Below, piece after piece: positions 8,576 through 16,254 of a stretch of DNA of 64,000 nt. Below the pieces are notes generated by a model. It was given only the letters and a program-made list of their open reading frames with translations, ran no database searches and had not been told where the DNA came from. Origin of the DNA: Lentisalinibacter sediminis (GTDB taxonomy: Bacteria; Pseudomonadota; Gammaproteobacteria; Steroidobacterales; Woeseiaceae); contig NZ_JAPDRF010000004.1 in the NCBI RefSeq assembly GCF_040706615.1, forward strand, positions 62,001 to 126,000, written 5' to 3'. Position 1 is the first letter of the stretch; each line of letters opens with the position of its first letter. The position numbers were made by a program, and so were the translations under genes.

Positions 8576-9804
8576 CAGTGCAGCAACCGGGCGCGGATGG
8601 TTCCCTCGATGCCCTTCAACCGATCGACCAGCGGCCGGGCGTCGTCCAGCTCCACGTCCATGACCACGTAGCCGATACGGGCCGAAGTCTGCAGGTACTG
8701 GGCGGCGATGTTGACGCCCTCCTCCGAGAAGATGTGGTTGATCTTCTCCAGCACGCCGGGGACGTTGCGGTGCACGTGCAGGATGCGCCGGTAGTCGACG
8801 TTGTAGGGCAGCGAGACCTGGGGGAAATTCACGGCCTGGGTGGTGGAGCCGTTGTCCGAATACTTGATCAGCTTGCCGGCGACCTCCAGCGCGATGTTCT
8901 CCTGGGCCTCCTGGGTGCTGCCGCCGATGTGGGGCGTGAGCACTACGTTGTCGAACTTCGCCAGCGGCGAGACGAAGGGATCGGTATTCGACTTCGGCTC
9001 TTCCGGGAAGACGTCCACGGCGGCGCCGGCGATGTGGCCGGATTCCAGCGCCGCGGCCAGCGCGTCGATGTCCACGACGCTGCCCCGGGAGGCGTTGATG
9101 AGGTGGGCGCCCTCCTTCATCGTCTCGAGCTCGCCCGCGCCGATCATGCGGCGGGTCTCCGGCGTCTCGGGCACGTGCAGGGTGACCACGTCGGCCTCGG
9201 CGAGCAGGTCCGAGAGGTGGCCGCGGGACGACGCGTTGCCCAGCGGCAGCTTGTTCTCGATGTCGTAGTAGATGACCTGCATGCCGAGCGCCTCGGCCAG
9301 CACGCCCAGCTGGCTGCCGATGTGGCCGTAGCCCACGATGCCGAGCTTCTTGCCGCGGATCTCGTAGGAATCGGTGGCGGTCTTGGCCCACTCGCCGCGG
9401 TGGGCGGCGGCGTTCTTAGCCGGGATGCCACGGAGCAGGAATATGACCTCGGCCAGCACCAGCTCGGCCACGCTGCGGGTGTTGGAGAACGGCGCGTTGA
9501 AGACCGGCACGCCCTTCATCTCGGCGGCCTGCAGGTCCACCTGATTGGTGCCGATGCAGAAGCAGCCGATGGCGGCCAGCTTGCGGGCCTCGGCCAGCAC
9601 GTCGGCGGTCAATTGGGTGCGGGAGCGGATGCCGACGAAGTGGGCATCAGCGATGGCCTGTTTGAGGTCGTCGTCGGTCAGCGAGCCGGTGACGGACTCG
9701 ACGTTGGTGTAGCCGGCCTCGCGCAGGGCCTCACGGGCGACCGGATGGACCCCTTCCAGCAACAGGAAGCGGATGCGGTCCTTCGACAGCGACAGTCGGG
9801 TCAT
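8575..9804 (-). CDS. serA: D-3-phosphoglycerate dehydrogenase
   Basis: 409 residues from the ATG at 9804, whose product aligns with E. coli SerA from its first residues (MTRLSLSKDRIRFLLLEGVH against MAKVSLEKDKIKFLLVEGVH); an upstream in-frame TTG at 9819 is less likely. It oxidises 3-phosphoglycerate with NAD+, the first step of L-serine synthesis. Visible features are the Rossmann motif GYGHIGSQLG, the substrate Arg region in INASRGSVVD, the catalytic His in TPHIGGSTQEAQ, and a C-terminal ACT domain (VHRNVPGVLEKIN, GVNIAAQYLQTS), the serine feedback site in E. coli. The FAD oxidase gene follows with a one-base overlap, so the two are probably co-translated. Confidence 0.96.
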   Translation of the reverse strand: MTRLSLSKDRIRFLLLEGVHPVAREALREAGYTNVESVTGSLTDDDLKQAIADAHFVGIRSRTQLTADVLAEARKLAAIGCFCIGTNQVDLQAAEMKGVPVFNAPFSNTRSVAELVLAEVIFLLRGIPAKNAAAHRGEWAKTATDSYEIRGKKLGIVGYGHIGSQLGVLAEALGMQVIYYDIENKLPLGNASSRGHLSDLLAEADVVTLHVPETPETRRMIGAGELETMKEGAHLINASRGSVVDIDALAAALESGHIAGAAVDVFPEEPKSNTDPFVSPLAKFDNVVLTPHIGGSTQEAQENIALEVAGKLIKYSDNGSTTQAVNFPQVSLPYNVDYRRILHVHRNVPGVLEKINHIFSEEGVNIAAQYLQTSARIGYVVMDVELDDARPLVDRLKGIEGTIRARLLH

Positions 9805-9851
9805 AGGGGCCCTGGTCAAAGTGGCGGCGGCTGGCCGCCGCCGTGGTGGAC

Positions 9852-9927
9852 TGGTGGGCGATGCAAGGATCGAACTTGCGACCTCCGCAATGTGACTGCG
9901 GCGCTCTCCCAGCTGAGCTAATCGCCC
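9852..9927 (-). tRNA. tRNA-Val (anticodon CAC)
   Basis: A 76-nt cloverleaf on the minus strand. Acceptor GGGCGAT pairs with ATCGCCC and the CCA is encoded. The anticodon arm is CCGCA-GTCACAT-TGCGG, giving anticodon CAC. The T arm contains GTTCGATCC. Confidence 0.96.
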
Positions 9928-10074
9928 GCCCGAGGGGCGCTAATCATACCGTTGGGCGAGGTTTCAGGCAATTGGGCGCCGCGTGCTTGTCTGGAACGTC
10001 GGACCGCTTTACAAATACGCTCGGCGGACAGGTCACGATATCTCCAACTTATTGAAAGAAATGCGGATTTTTAA

Positions 10075-10091
10075 TTGGCTCGATTCTTGCT
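10075..10091 (+). promoter_or_regulatory. Putative sigma-54 (-24/-12) promoter of the PEP-CTERM gene
   Basis: The sequence TTGGCTCGATTCTTGCT fits the RpoN consensus, with GG at 10077-10078, GC at 10089-10090 and exactly ten bases between. Predicted transcription starts near 10102, about 32 nt before the GTG start. PEP-CTERM genes in other bacteria are controlled by PrsK/PrsR with sigma-54, and prsK lies 5.5 kb away. Confidence 0.65.
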
Positions 10092-10133
10092 TTGTTATGC
10101 GCTGAGGGACTAAATTTTGCTTGGAGGCATATT

Positions 10134-10808
10134 GTGAAACTCAGAATTCTGGCGCTTGGAGCAGTTCTCGGCCTGATTGGCACCACGCCGGTAATGGCCG
10201 ATGTGATCATCGACGACGATACCCTCGGGTACTACAACGACGGTCTTGGCGATCTGGAAGAGTTGGACGGTGAGAGCAGCGGAGACGGCAACATCCTCCC
10301 GGCACCGATCCCGACAGAAGGCGACCCAACCATCCTGCTCGATGGAGACCCTAATCTGCCGTTCGGCGACGTTGGTGCCTTCGGCGACAATTGGTTGATC
10401 GGCGATTTCGACAACGACGGTGGCGCCTGGAGCACGGAACCGGTCGCCGTTCCCACCACCTGGACGATCAACGACGAGACCGCTATCGTCTACAACTTCG
10501 ACCTTGACAGCACGTCGGATCTTCACATCGACGTGGGCGTTGATAACGGCGTCTTCATCTGGCTCAATGGCAATTTCCTGTTTGGTGCGACCGCGCCGGG
10601 CGGATCTAACCTCGACGAATATGACATCGCCGTCTCAGGGCTGGCTGCCGGTAACCATTGGCTGGCAATACTCCGTGGTGACCATGGCGGCAGAACCGGT
10701 TTTGATATCAACGTGACGGCAAAGTCCGTGCCGGAACCAGGTACGCTGGCGCTTCTCGGCATGGGTCTGCTCGGGATCGGCGTTGCGCGGCGCCGCCGGA
10801 TTTCCTGA
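10134..10808 (+). CDS. PEP-CTERM sorting domain protein, acidic, exported
   Basis: 224 residues from a GTG at 10134 preceded by a strong ribosome site (GGAGG at about 10123-10127). A signal peptide (MKLRILALGAVLGLIGTTPVMA) is followed by a strongly acidic, Gly/Asp-rich mature region of no recognised family. The C-terminus is a classic PEP-CTERM tripartite signal: VPEPGT, a hydrophobic stretch (LALLGMGLLGIGV) and a basic tail (ARRRRIS). Exosortase (XrtA) would cut at the PEP motif, and the protein would be sorted to the surface or polysaccharide matrix. No exosortase gene is in the window. The gene stands alone, with a sigma-54-type promoter before it and an intrinsic terminator after it. The ORF is open upstream to 10092, which would lose the signal-peptide start. 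Confidence 0.92.
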   Translation: MKLRILALGAVLGLIGTTPVMADVIIDDDTLGYYNDGLGDLEELDGESSGDGNILPAPIPTEGDPTILLDGDPNLPFGDVGAFGDNWLIGDFDNDGGAWSTEPVAVPTTWTINDETAIVYNFDLDSTSDLHIDVGVDNGVFIWLNGNFLFGATAPGGSNLDEYDIAVSGLAAGNHWLAILRGDHGGRTGFDINVTAKSVPEPGTLALLGMGLLGIGVARRRRIS

Positions 10809-10835
10809 AGCTCACTCAACTCAGGCTTTCTGTCG

Positions 10836-10864
10836 AAGCCCCGCCTCGTGCGGGGCTTTTTTTT
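10836..10864 (+). terminator. Rho-independent terminator after the PEP-CTERM gene
   Basis: A perfect 9-bp stem AAGCCCCGC/GCGGGGCTT with a 5-nt loop runs into eight Ts, 28 bp after the stop codon. Confidence 0.93.
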
Positions 10865-10887
10865 GTGGGACTTGGTGTGATGTGTCC

Positions 10888-11745
10888 TCAGAAACGCATA
10901 TTCCACGTTAACTTGGCCGCGCAGCCTTCGGTGGTGGCTTCGTCGCGGAGGAATAGGTCGAAGGTCATCTCGCCCGCATCCTCCAGGCTCCAGATGCGGC
11001 GGTATTCCAGAGACGGACGCGCCGCCTCGCCCTCCTCGTAGCGCAGCCGCACCAGGTAGTTGTTTAGCGGCGACCACGGAAAGGCAGCGGCCGGCATCTG
11101 CGGTTGTCGCAGTTCGGTCATTACGCCGACCCGGACTGGTGCGTCCGCGCCTTCTCTCACCACCCGGCGCACGGTTGCAAGGCTGCGGATCGCCGGGACC
11201 GCCTCTCCGGCAGACAGTGCCGTTTCACTCATGCCAAGCCGGGCCTCGTAGGTGGCCGTACCGTCGGGCGCGGACCGAAGATCCGCCTGCAGTTGTTCGA
11301 TGCTGTCCAGGGGACTGGCGAGTGCGATGTGCGCGTGGCTGGTCTCGCCGGCCTCGTTCTCCCGCAGCTGCCATCGGAACGATTCGATGATCGGCAGCGG
11401 CTGGCGGATATCTAGCGTGGCGTTCAGAGCGGTGGAAGCGCTTCCCGGTGCCGTCGTGCTGGCGGCGGCAGTAATACCGGTTGCCAGCGTTGCGCGGTCG
11501 GACAGGCTGACCGTGTAGGCGAACTGCGGGCGAATCTCCGAAGCGTCGCCCGCCCGCTTCATGTCCACGGTGGCGGAGAGGGAATCGGCGTCACCGTCGA
11601 AAGCGATCCCGACCCGGCCCTGGCACACCTCGAAGACGTCGATGCCAGTGCAGGTGGACTCGCGCAGCGTGGTGGCGTGAGCGGCGCCGGCCGCCAGCAT
11701 CAGAAGGGCGAATACAAGCCGCCGTTGTCGACTCGGGTGCGCCAC
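10888..11745 (-). CDS. Exported protein of unknown function
   Basis: 285 residues from a GTG at 11745; a TTG at 11775 would add ten residues. An N-terminal signal peptide is clear (RQRRLVFALLMLAAGAAHA). The mature part has two Cys near its start (ESTCTGIDVFEVCQG), many alternating polar/hydrophobic stretches, and ends in KLTWNMRF with a terminal Phe, as many outer-membrane beta-barrels do. I do not recognise a family. It converges with the PEP-CTERM gene, separated by that gene's terminator. The downstream phosphomannomutase gene on the same strand is farther left, so a common operon is unlikely. A secreted or outer-membrane location is inferred. Confidence 0.65.
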   Translation of the reverse strand: MAHPSRQRRLVFALLMLAAGAAHATTLRESTCTGIDVFEVCQGRVGIAFDGDADSLSATVDMKRAGDASEIRPQFAYTVSLSDRATLATGITAAASTTAPGSASTALNATLDIRQPLPIIESFRWQLRENEAGETSHAHIALASPLDSIEQLQADLRSAPDGTATYEARLGMSETALSAGEAVPAIRSLATVRRVVREGADAPVRVGVMTELRQPQMPAAAFPWSPLNNYLVRLRYEEGEAARPSLEYRRIWSLEDAGEMTFDLFLRDEATTEGCAAKLTWNMRF

Positions 11746-11820
11746 TTTGGATCGGTTTCTGCGGAGGTCGAACAACCGTAAGCGGCGATGCAGCAGACGT
11801 CAAGGAAGCGGATATCAGAG

Positions 11821-11924
11821 TGTAGGAGCGGCTTCAGCCGCGACCAGCCGTCGGCCGAGCAGCCTTCAGGCCTTAAGGTCTAGTCGGGCCTGAAGGTTTA
11901 GTCGGGCCTGAAGGCCCTCCTACA
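11821..11924. repeat. Compound palindromic (REP-like) repeat cluster
   Basis: Opens with TGTAGGAGCGGCTTCAGCCGCGA and closes with TCGGGCCTGAAGGCCCTCC followed by TACA. In between, TAGTCGGGCCTGAAGG is repeated in tandem. The right end supplies the TAG stop codon (11920-11922) of the phosphomannomutase gene. Confidence 0.85.
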
Positions 11925-13275
11925 GGCTGTCGAGCAGCTCCAGAATCTCCGCCGTCTTTCGCTCCATCAGCCTGCGGTCGCCGCGGCTCTCCACGTTCAG
12001 CCGCACCACCGGCTCCGTGTTCGACGCGCGCAAGTTGAAGCGCCAGTTCTCGAACTCGAAGCCGATGCCGTCGGTTTCGTCTATGGACAGCGCCTGGTCG
12101 GCGTAGCGCTCGCGCACGGCTGCGAAAGCGGCGTCCGTCCCCGAAATCTCCCGGTTGATCTCGCCGCTGGCCGGGTAGGCGGCGATGCGCTCGGCCACCA
12201 GTTCGGAGAGCGGTTTGCCCTGGCGGCTCATGATCTCGGCCACCAGCAGCCACGGGATCATGCCGGAGTCGCTGAAGGCGAAGTCACGGAAGAAATGATG
12301 CGCGCTCATCTCGCCGCCGTAGATGGCGTCTTCGCGGCGCATGGTCTCCTTCATGAAGGCGTGGCCGCTCTTCGACTGGATGGGGATGCCGCCGGCCTCC
12401 TCCACCATCGCCATCGTGTTCCAGGTCAAGCGTGGGTCATGCACGATCTTCTCGCCCGGCTGCTTGGCCAGCATGGAGATCGCGAGCAGGCCCACGATGT
12501 AGTAACCCTCGATGAAGCCGCCGTTCTCGTCGAACAGGAAGCAGCGGTCATAGTCGCCGTCCCACGCGATGGCGAAGTCGGCGCCGTGCTCGCGGATGGC
12601 GTCGATGGTGACGTCGCGGTTCTCCGGCAGCAGCGGGTTCGGAACGCCGTTCGGGAAGCTGCCGTCCGGCCCGTGATGGATCTTGATGAACTCGAACGGC
12701 AGATGCGGCTCGAGGGCGTCGATGACCGGGCCCGCGCCGCCGTTGCCGGCGTTCACCACCACCTTGTAGGGCTTCAGCGCGGAGACGTCGACGTAGCTCA
12801 GCAGCTTCTCCACGTAGGCCGGCCAGATGTCGTGCTCGCTGCGAGTGCCCCACTCGCGCGGCTCGTAGCGCTCGTCCTTCTCGGCCAGCCGGCGAATGTC
12901 GGCGAGGCCGGTGTCGGCGCTGATGGGCTTGGACTCCTCGCGCACGAATTTCATGCCGTTGTAGTCGGCCGGGTTATGGCTCGCCGTGATCATGATGCCG
13001 CCATGCGCCTCCAGCGCCTCGGTGGCGAAGTAGACGAGTTCGGTGCCGCCGACGCCGACGTCGATGACGTCTGCGCCACCCTGCATCAGGCCTTTCGCGA
13101 TGGCGTCGGCCATCTCCGGGCTGGAGAGCCGGATATCGCGACCGATGACCACCTTCTCGGCCTTGAGGAACTCGGCCGTGGCGTTGCCGATGCGGTAGGC
13201 GATGTCGGCGTTCAGCTGGCCGGGGATCTGGCCGCGGACGTCGTAGGCCTTGAAGCAGGTGATCTCGATGGGCAT
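11920..13275 (-). CDS. manB: Phosphomannomutase/phosphoglucomutase (CpsG/ManB type)
   Basis: 451 residues from the ATG at 13275, with AGGAATT upstream as ribosome site. It interconverts mannose-6-phosphate and mannose-1-phosphate, feeding ManC and the GDP-mannose/GDP-fucose route encoded at 17.5-20.6 kb. All four alpha-D-phosphohexomutase signatures are present: active-site Ser99 in ITASHNP, metal loop DGDYDR (239-244), sugar-binding GGEMSAHHFF (about 323-332), and phosphate-binding RASNTEPVVRLNVES near the C-terminus. It may also act on glucose phosphates. It sits apart from manC. The stop codon lies inside the REP-like repeat, so the final codons abut that element. Confidence 0.94.
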   Translation of the reverse strand: MPIEITCFKAYDVRGQIPGQLNADIAYRIGNATAEFLKAEKVVIGRDIRLSSPEMADAIAKGLMQGGADVIDVGVGGTELVYFATEALEAHGGIMITASHNPADYNGMKFVREESKPISADTGLADIRRLAEKDERYEPREWGTRSEHDIWPAYVEKLLSYVDVSALKPYKVVVNAGNGGAGPVIDALEPHLPFEFIKIHHGPDGSFPNGVPNPLLPENRDVTIDAIREHGADFAIAWDGDYDRCFLFDENGGFIEGYYIVGLLAISMLAKQPGEKIVHDPRLTWNTMAMVEEAGGIPIQSKSGHAFMKETMRREDAIYGGEMSAHHFFRDFAFSDSGMIPWLLVAEIMSRQGKPLSELVAERIAAYPASGEINREISGTDAAFAAVRERYADQALSIDETDGIGFEFENWRFNLRASNTEPVVRLNVESRGDRRLMERKTAEILELLDSL

Positions 13276-13372
13276 GGGTGGAATTCCTGTCAGTGTTGGC
13301 GCAGGCAAGAATAGCAAATGAAGGATACGGTGTTTGTGACGGCGTGACCGTGATCGCGAGCGATTTTCGAGC

Positions 13373-13674
13373 TCAAATGTGCCGCAACGGGTCCTGGCCA
13401 GAGCCCAGGATCCTTAGAATGACAACGCCATCGTCGTTGAGGCGATAGTAGACCGTGTGGGACCCGTGTGGGACCCGTAAACGTAACGGCGGATTCGCGG
13501 TCGGACATGGCCCAGATCGCTACCGAGCAAAGGATGGCGGGTCAGCATTTCCATAGCCGAGATCAAACCTCGGCCGTATGACCTGGCCTGGGCAGCCCCG
13601 AATTGGCGAACCGAGAACTCTGCGATCTCTCGGAGGTCCTTGGTGGCGCGCCAAGAGAGACGATACTCAGCCAA
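13373..13674 (-). pseudogene. parE: ParE/RelE-like toxin, frameshifted by an 11-bp duplication
   Basis: The N-terminal part, read from a TTG at 13674 that overlaps the antitoxin stop by 8 nt, is ParE-like: EYRLSWRATKDLREIAEFS and HPLLGSDLGHVRPRIRRYVYGSHT. After this the frame shifts. Translation then gives an unrelated tail ending at 13414. Removing one copy of the 11-base tandem GTGTGGGACCC (13455-13476, plus strand) restores YGSHTVYYRLND and then VVILRILGSGQDPLRHI, stop TGA at 13373-13375. This gives a 96-residue protein, the normal ParE length. The toxin is therefore probably inactive, or phase-variable if the duplication is reversible. Confidence 0.85.
13455..13476. repeat. 11-bp perfect tandem duplication that breaks the toxin gene
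   Basis: GTGTGGGACCC occurs twice in direct succession (13455-13465 and 13466-13476). Eleven is not a multiple of three, so the reading frame is lost. Confidence 0.95.
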
Positions 13675-13921
13675 CCTTCTCGGTGGCGCGTTCCAGCGCG
13701 TCTTCCCAAATTTCGCTGGCCGACAAATCGCTCAAGCCGCCGGCGTCGGCCGCGTCTATCAGTTCGCCCAGCTTCAGTTCCGCCAGTCGGAGTTCCTGAT
13801 CGCGGCGAATCAAGTCGCGCACATACTCGCTGTCGTTGCCATAGCGGCCACAACGAATCTGCGCCTTGATCCACTTATCCATTTGATCGGTAACGGTTAT
13901 CGTCTTGCGTGTCATGCTCAT
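13667..13921 (-). CDS. parD: ParD-like ribbon-helix-helix antitoxin
   Basis: 84 residues from the ATG at 13921; a second ATG at 13915 is equally possible. The N-terminus reads SMTRKTITVTDQMDKWIKAQI, a ribbon-helix-helix pattern, followed by GNDSEYVRDLIRRDQE, typical of the CC2985/ParD family. The C-terminal half would bind the toxin. It precedes and overlaps the ParE-like toxin pseudogene by 8 nt, the usual antitoxin-first order. A palindrome lies 24 bp upstream of the start and is a likely autorepression site. With the toxin disrupted, the antitoxin may be an orphan. Confidence 0.85.
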   Translation of the reverse strand: MSMTRKTITVTDQMDKWIKAQIRCGRYGNDSEYVRDLIRRDQELRLAELKLGELIDAADAGGLSDLSASEIWEDALERATEKVG

Positions 13922-13944
13922 CACGGTGTCCGAGTGGTAACAAA

Positions 13945-13961
13945 GTATGACAATATCATAC
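13945..13961. promoter_or_regulatory. Palindromic operator/promoter of the parDE locus
   Basis: GTATGA-CAATA-TCATAC is a perfect 6-bp inverted repeat with a 5-nt spacer just upstream of the antitoxin start. On the minus strand it contains TATGAT, a good -10 box. An operator overlapping the promoter would suit autoregulation by a ParD protein. Confidence 0.55.
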
Positions 13962-14058
13962 ATAAGGCACCGATCCCGTGCCAATGAATCTGCCTGGATG
14001 CCGTCAGGACAGTCAGACCAGAAAGTCGTTGGATTGCCGCGGAAAGGGAGGCAAATAA

Positions 14059-14118
14059 ATGTAGGAGGGGCTTTAGCCCCGATCCATTTTCCAATCGGGC
14101 CTGAAGGCCCTCCTACAT
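14059..14118. repeat. REP-like palindromic pair
   Basis: Two facing units: ATGTAGGAGGGGCTTTAGCCCC and, inverted, ATCGGGCCTGAAGGCCC then TCCTACAT. It ends two bases from the hflC stop codon. Confidence 0.85.
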
Positions 14119-14120
14119 CA

Positions 14121-15068
14121 TCAGCGCGCCTGGGATTCCTCCAGGTAGCGGAAGAAGTCCGAGTCCGCTTTCAGCATCAGCGTGCTGTTCGGGCCCAGCG
14201 CGCGGTAGCTCTCCAGGGTGCGGAAGAAGGCGTAGAACTCCGGGTCCGCGCCGAAGGCTTCGCCGTAGATGCGGGTGGCTTCGGCGTCGGCGTTGCCGCG
14301 GATCTCCTCGGCCTCGCGGGCGGCCTCGGACTGGATGCGCTGCAGCTCGCGCTGCATCTCGCCGAGTATCTCCTGGGCGCGGCCCTGGCCTTCCGCGCGG
14401 AAGCGTTCCGCAATCGACTGGCGCTCGGCGATCATGCGGGCCTCCACCTGGCGGCGGACGGACTCGATGTAATTCACGCGCTTCACGCGCACGTCCGCCA
14501 GCTCGATGCCGAGCTCCGGCATCAGCCGCCGGGCGCGGGTGAGGATCTCCTGCTCCAGCAGCTCGCGGCCGAGTTTCGGCTTCTGCTGCAGGTCCACGTC
14601 GTCGCGCTGGGCGAGTGCCGGGTCATCGTCCTCCAGCGCCTCCATGTCCACTTCCCAGTCCCGCGAGCGGATGATCTCCTCCAGCTGGGTGGAGGACACC
14701 ATGTCGCGCACGACGGAGTCCACGATATCGTCCAGCCGGGTGCGGGCGCCGAGCTCGTCGCGCACGCTCCTCAGGAACTGGAGCGGGTCGGCGATGCGCC
14801 AGCGCGCCGTCGTGTCCACCAGGATGAACTCGCGGCCCAGCGTCGGGATCTGGGTGACGTCGCCGTCCCAGCTCAGCAGACGCTTGTCGAAATAGCGCAC
14901 GTTCTGCCAGGGCATCTTCACGTGCATGCCCGGCTCGGTGACGACGTCGCCGATGGGCTCGCCGAACTGCACGATGATGGCCTGCTCGGCCTCGTCCACG
15001 ATGTAGAGCATGGTAATGCCGGCCAGGGCGAGTACGAGCACCGCACCTGCTGCAATCACGGTCTTCAT
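14121..15068 (-). CDS. hflC: HflC, SPFH/prohibitin-family modulator of FtsH
   Basis: 315 residues. One N-terminal membrane segment (about 4-23) anchors the protein in the inner membrane with the rest periplasmic. The SPFH domain follows (ADEAEQAIIV-like EAEQAIIVQFGEP, FDKRLLSWDGD, VDTTARWRIADPLQFL), then a long charged coiled coil (about 215-270) rich in Glu/Arg/Ala. With HflK it forms a large cage around the FtsH protease and limits its access to membrane substrates. The start codon overlaps the hflK stop (ATGA), so the two are translationally coupled. The hfq-hflX genes that accompany hflKC in E. coli are not here. Confidence 0.93.
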   Translation of the reverse strand: MKTVIAAGAVLVLALAGITMLYIVDEAEQAIIVQFGEPIGDVVTEPGMHVKMPWQNVRYFDKRLLSWDGDVTQIPTLGREFILVDTTARWRIADPLQFLRSVRDELGARTRLDDIVDSVVRDMVSSTQLEEIIRSRDWEVDMEALEDDDPALAQRDDVDLQQKPKLGRELLEQEILTRARRLMPELGIELADVRVKRVNYIESVRRQVEARMIAERQSIAERFRAEGQGRAQEILGEMQRELQRIQSEAAREAEEIRGNADAEATRIYGEAFGADPEFYAFFRTLESYRALGPNSTLMLKADSDFFRYLEESQAR

Positions 15069-16132
15069 TCGTCACCTCCCGTGCGCGGCGCGCGGTTGCG
15101 GTTCACGTCGAGCAGCGGCAGCGGGCCCACCTGCTCGTCCTGCACCACCAGCACCTGGCCGATGGTCGGCAGCACCTCGTTCAGCGTCTCCAGATACAGC
15201 CGCGAGCGCGTCACCTCCGGCGCGTCGCGATACTCGTCCAGCACCGCGGTGAAACGCACGCTCTCGCCGAGCGCCCGGTTCACCCGCTCGGTGGCATAGC
15301 CTTCCGCCACCGCGACGGTGCGGATGGCGGCGCCCTCGGCCCGCGGAATCTCCTGGTTCACCCGCTTCTGCGCCTCGTTGATCATGCGCTCGCGCTCCTG
15401 GCGCGCCTCGTTCACCTCGTTGAACGCCGGCTGCACCGCGCGCGGCGGCACCACGTCCTGCAGCTCCACCGTAATGATGTAGATGCCGGAGTCGTAGCGG
15501 TCCATGATCTCCTGGATCTCGTCGCGGCCCTGGGACTGGATATCCACGCGCCCGACGGTCAGCACATCCGAGCCCAGCCGGTTGCCCACCACCCGGCGCA
15601 TCACCGACTCGGAGATGTCACGCAGCGTGCGGGTGGGCTCGCGCAGCTCGTACAGGAACTTGATGGGGTCGTTGATGCGGTACTGCACCACCCACTCGAC
15701 GTTGATGATGTTGAGATCGCCGGTGAGCATCGCGGACTCGTTCTCGAAATCCGCCTGGCTGTAGCGGGTGGTGCCCTGGTCCCGCACCTCCTGGGTTCGG
15801 AACCCGAACTCCTGCTTCAGCACCCGCTCGGTGGCCACGAACTGGGTCTGGTCGATGCCGAAGGGCAGCTTGAAGTGGAGACCCGGATCGGAAATACCGA
15901 TGACGTCGCCGAAGCGTTTCACCACCGCGCGCTGCTCGGGCTGCACGGTGTAGAACGAGGTCATCGCCCCCCAGGCCAGCAGCAGGACGACGATGCCGAT
16001 GATGATCGGCTGCGCCGACGGCCCGCCGCCACCGCCGCCGCCCGCGGATTTCAGGCGGTTGATGATGTCGCTGATGTCGGCGGGCCCGTCGCCGCCGCGT
16101 CCCTTGCCGTTCGAGTCGACCACTCGGATCAT
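15065..16132 (-). CDS. hflK: HflK, SPFH/prohibitin-family modulator of FtsH
   Basis: 355 residues, first gene of the hflKC pair. A cytosolic N-terminal stretch with a Gly-rich run (about 30-37) is followed by one membrane helix (about 43-62). The SPFH domain has YTVQPEQRAVVKRFGDV, ISDPGLHFKLPFGID and NVEWVVQYRINDPIKFLYE. A Glu/Arg-rich coiled coil follows. The LHFKLPFGID form resembles HflK versions outside the enteric group. A GGGAGCT stretch sits 5-11 bases before the ATG at 16132. Product forms the HflKC complex with the next gene. Confidence 0.92.
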   Translation of the reverse strand: MIRVVDSNGKGRGGDGPADISDIINRLKSAGGGGGGGPSAQPIIIGIVVLLLAWGAMTSFYTVQPEQRAVVKRFGDVIGISDPGLHFKLPFGIDQTQFVATERVLKQEFGFRTQEVRDQGTTRYSQADFENESAMLTGDLNIINVEWVVQYRINDPIKFLYELREPTRTLRDISESVMRRVVGNRLGSDVLTVGRVDIQSQGRDEIQEIMDRYDSGIYIITVELQDVVPPRAVQPAFNEVNEARQERERMINEAQKRVNQEIPRAEGAAIRTVAVAEGYATERVNRALGESVRFTAVLDEYRDAPEVTRSRLYLETLNEVLPTIGQVLVVQDEQVGPLPLLDVNRNRAPRTGGDE

Positions 16133-16186
16133 GGGGAGCTCCCTGTGGAATCAGGGGGCAGAGTGTACGGGTTTTGGGAGGAGAGA

Positions 16187-16244
16187 TGTAGGAGGGCCTT
16201 CAGGCCCGACTGGGCAGGGGATCGCGGCTAAAGCCGCTCCTACA
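16187..16244. repeat. REP-like palindromic pair between wecA and hflK
   Basis: TGTAGGAGGGCCTTCAGGCCCGA is followed by a facing unit with a different core, ATCGCGGCTAAAGCCGC then TCCTACA. The two hairpin cores differ in sequence, but both have CTCCTAC ends. Confidence 0.85.
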
Positions 16245-16254
16245 GAGGCTCGTC

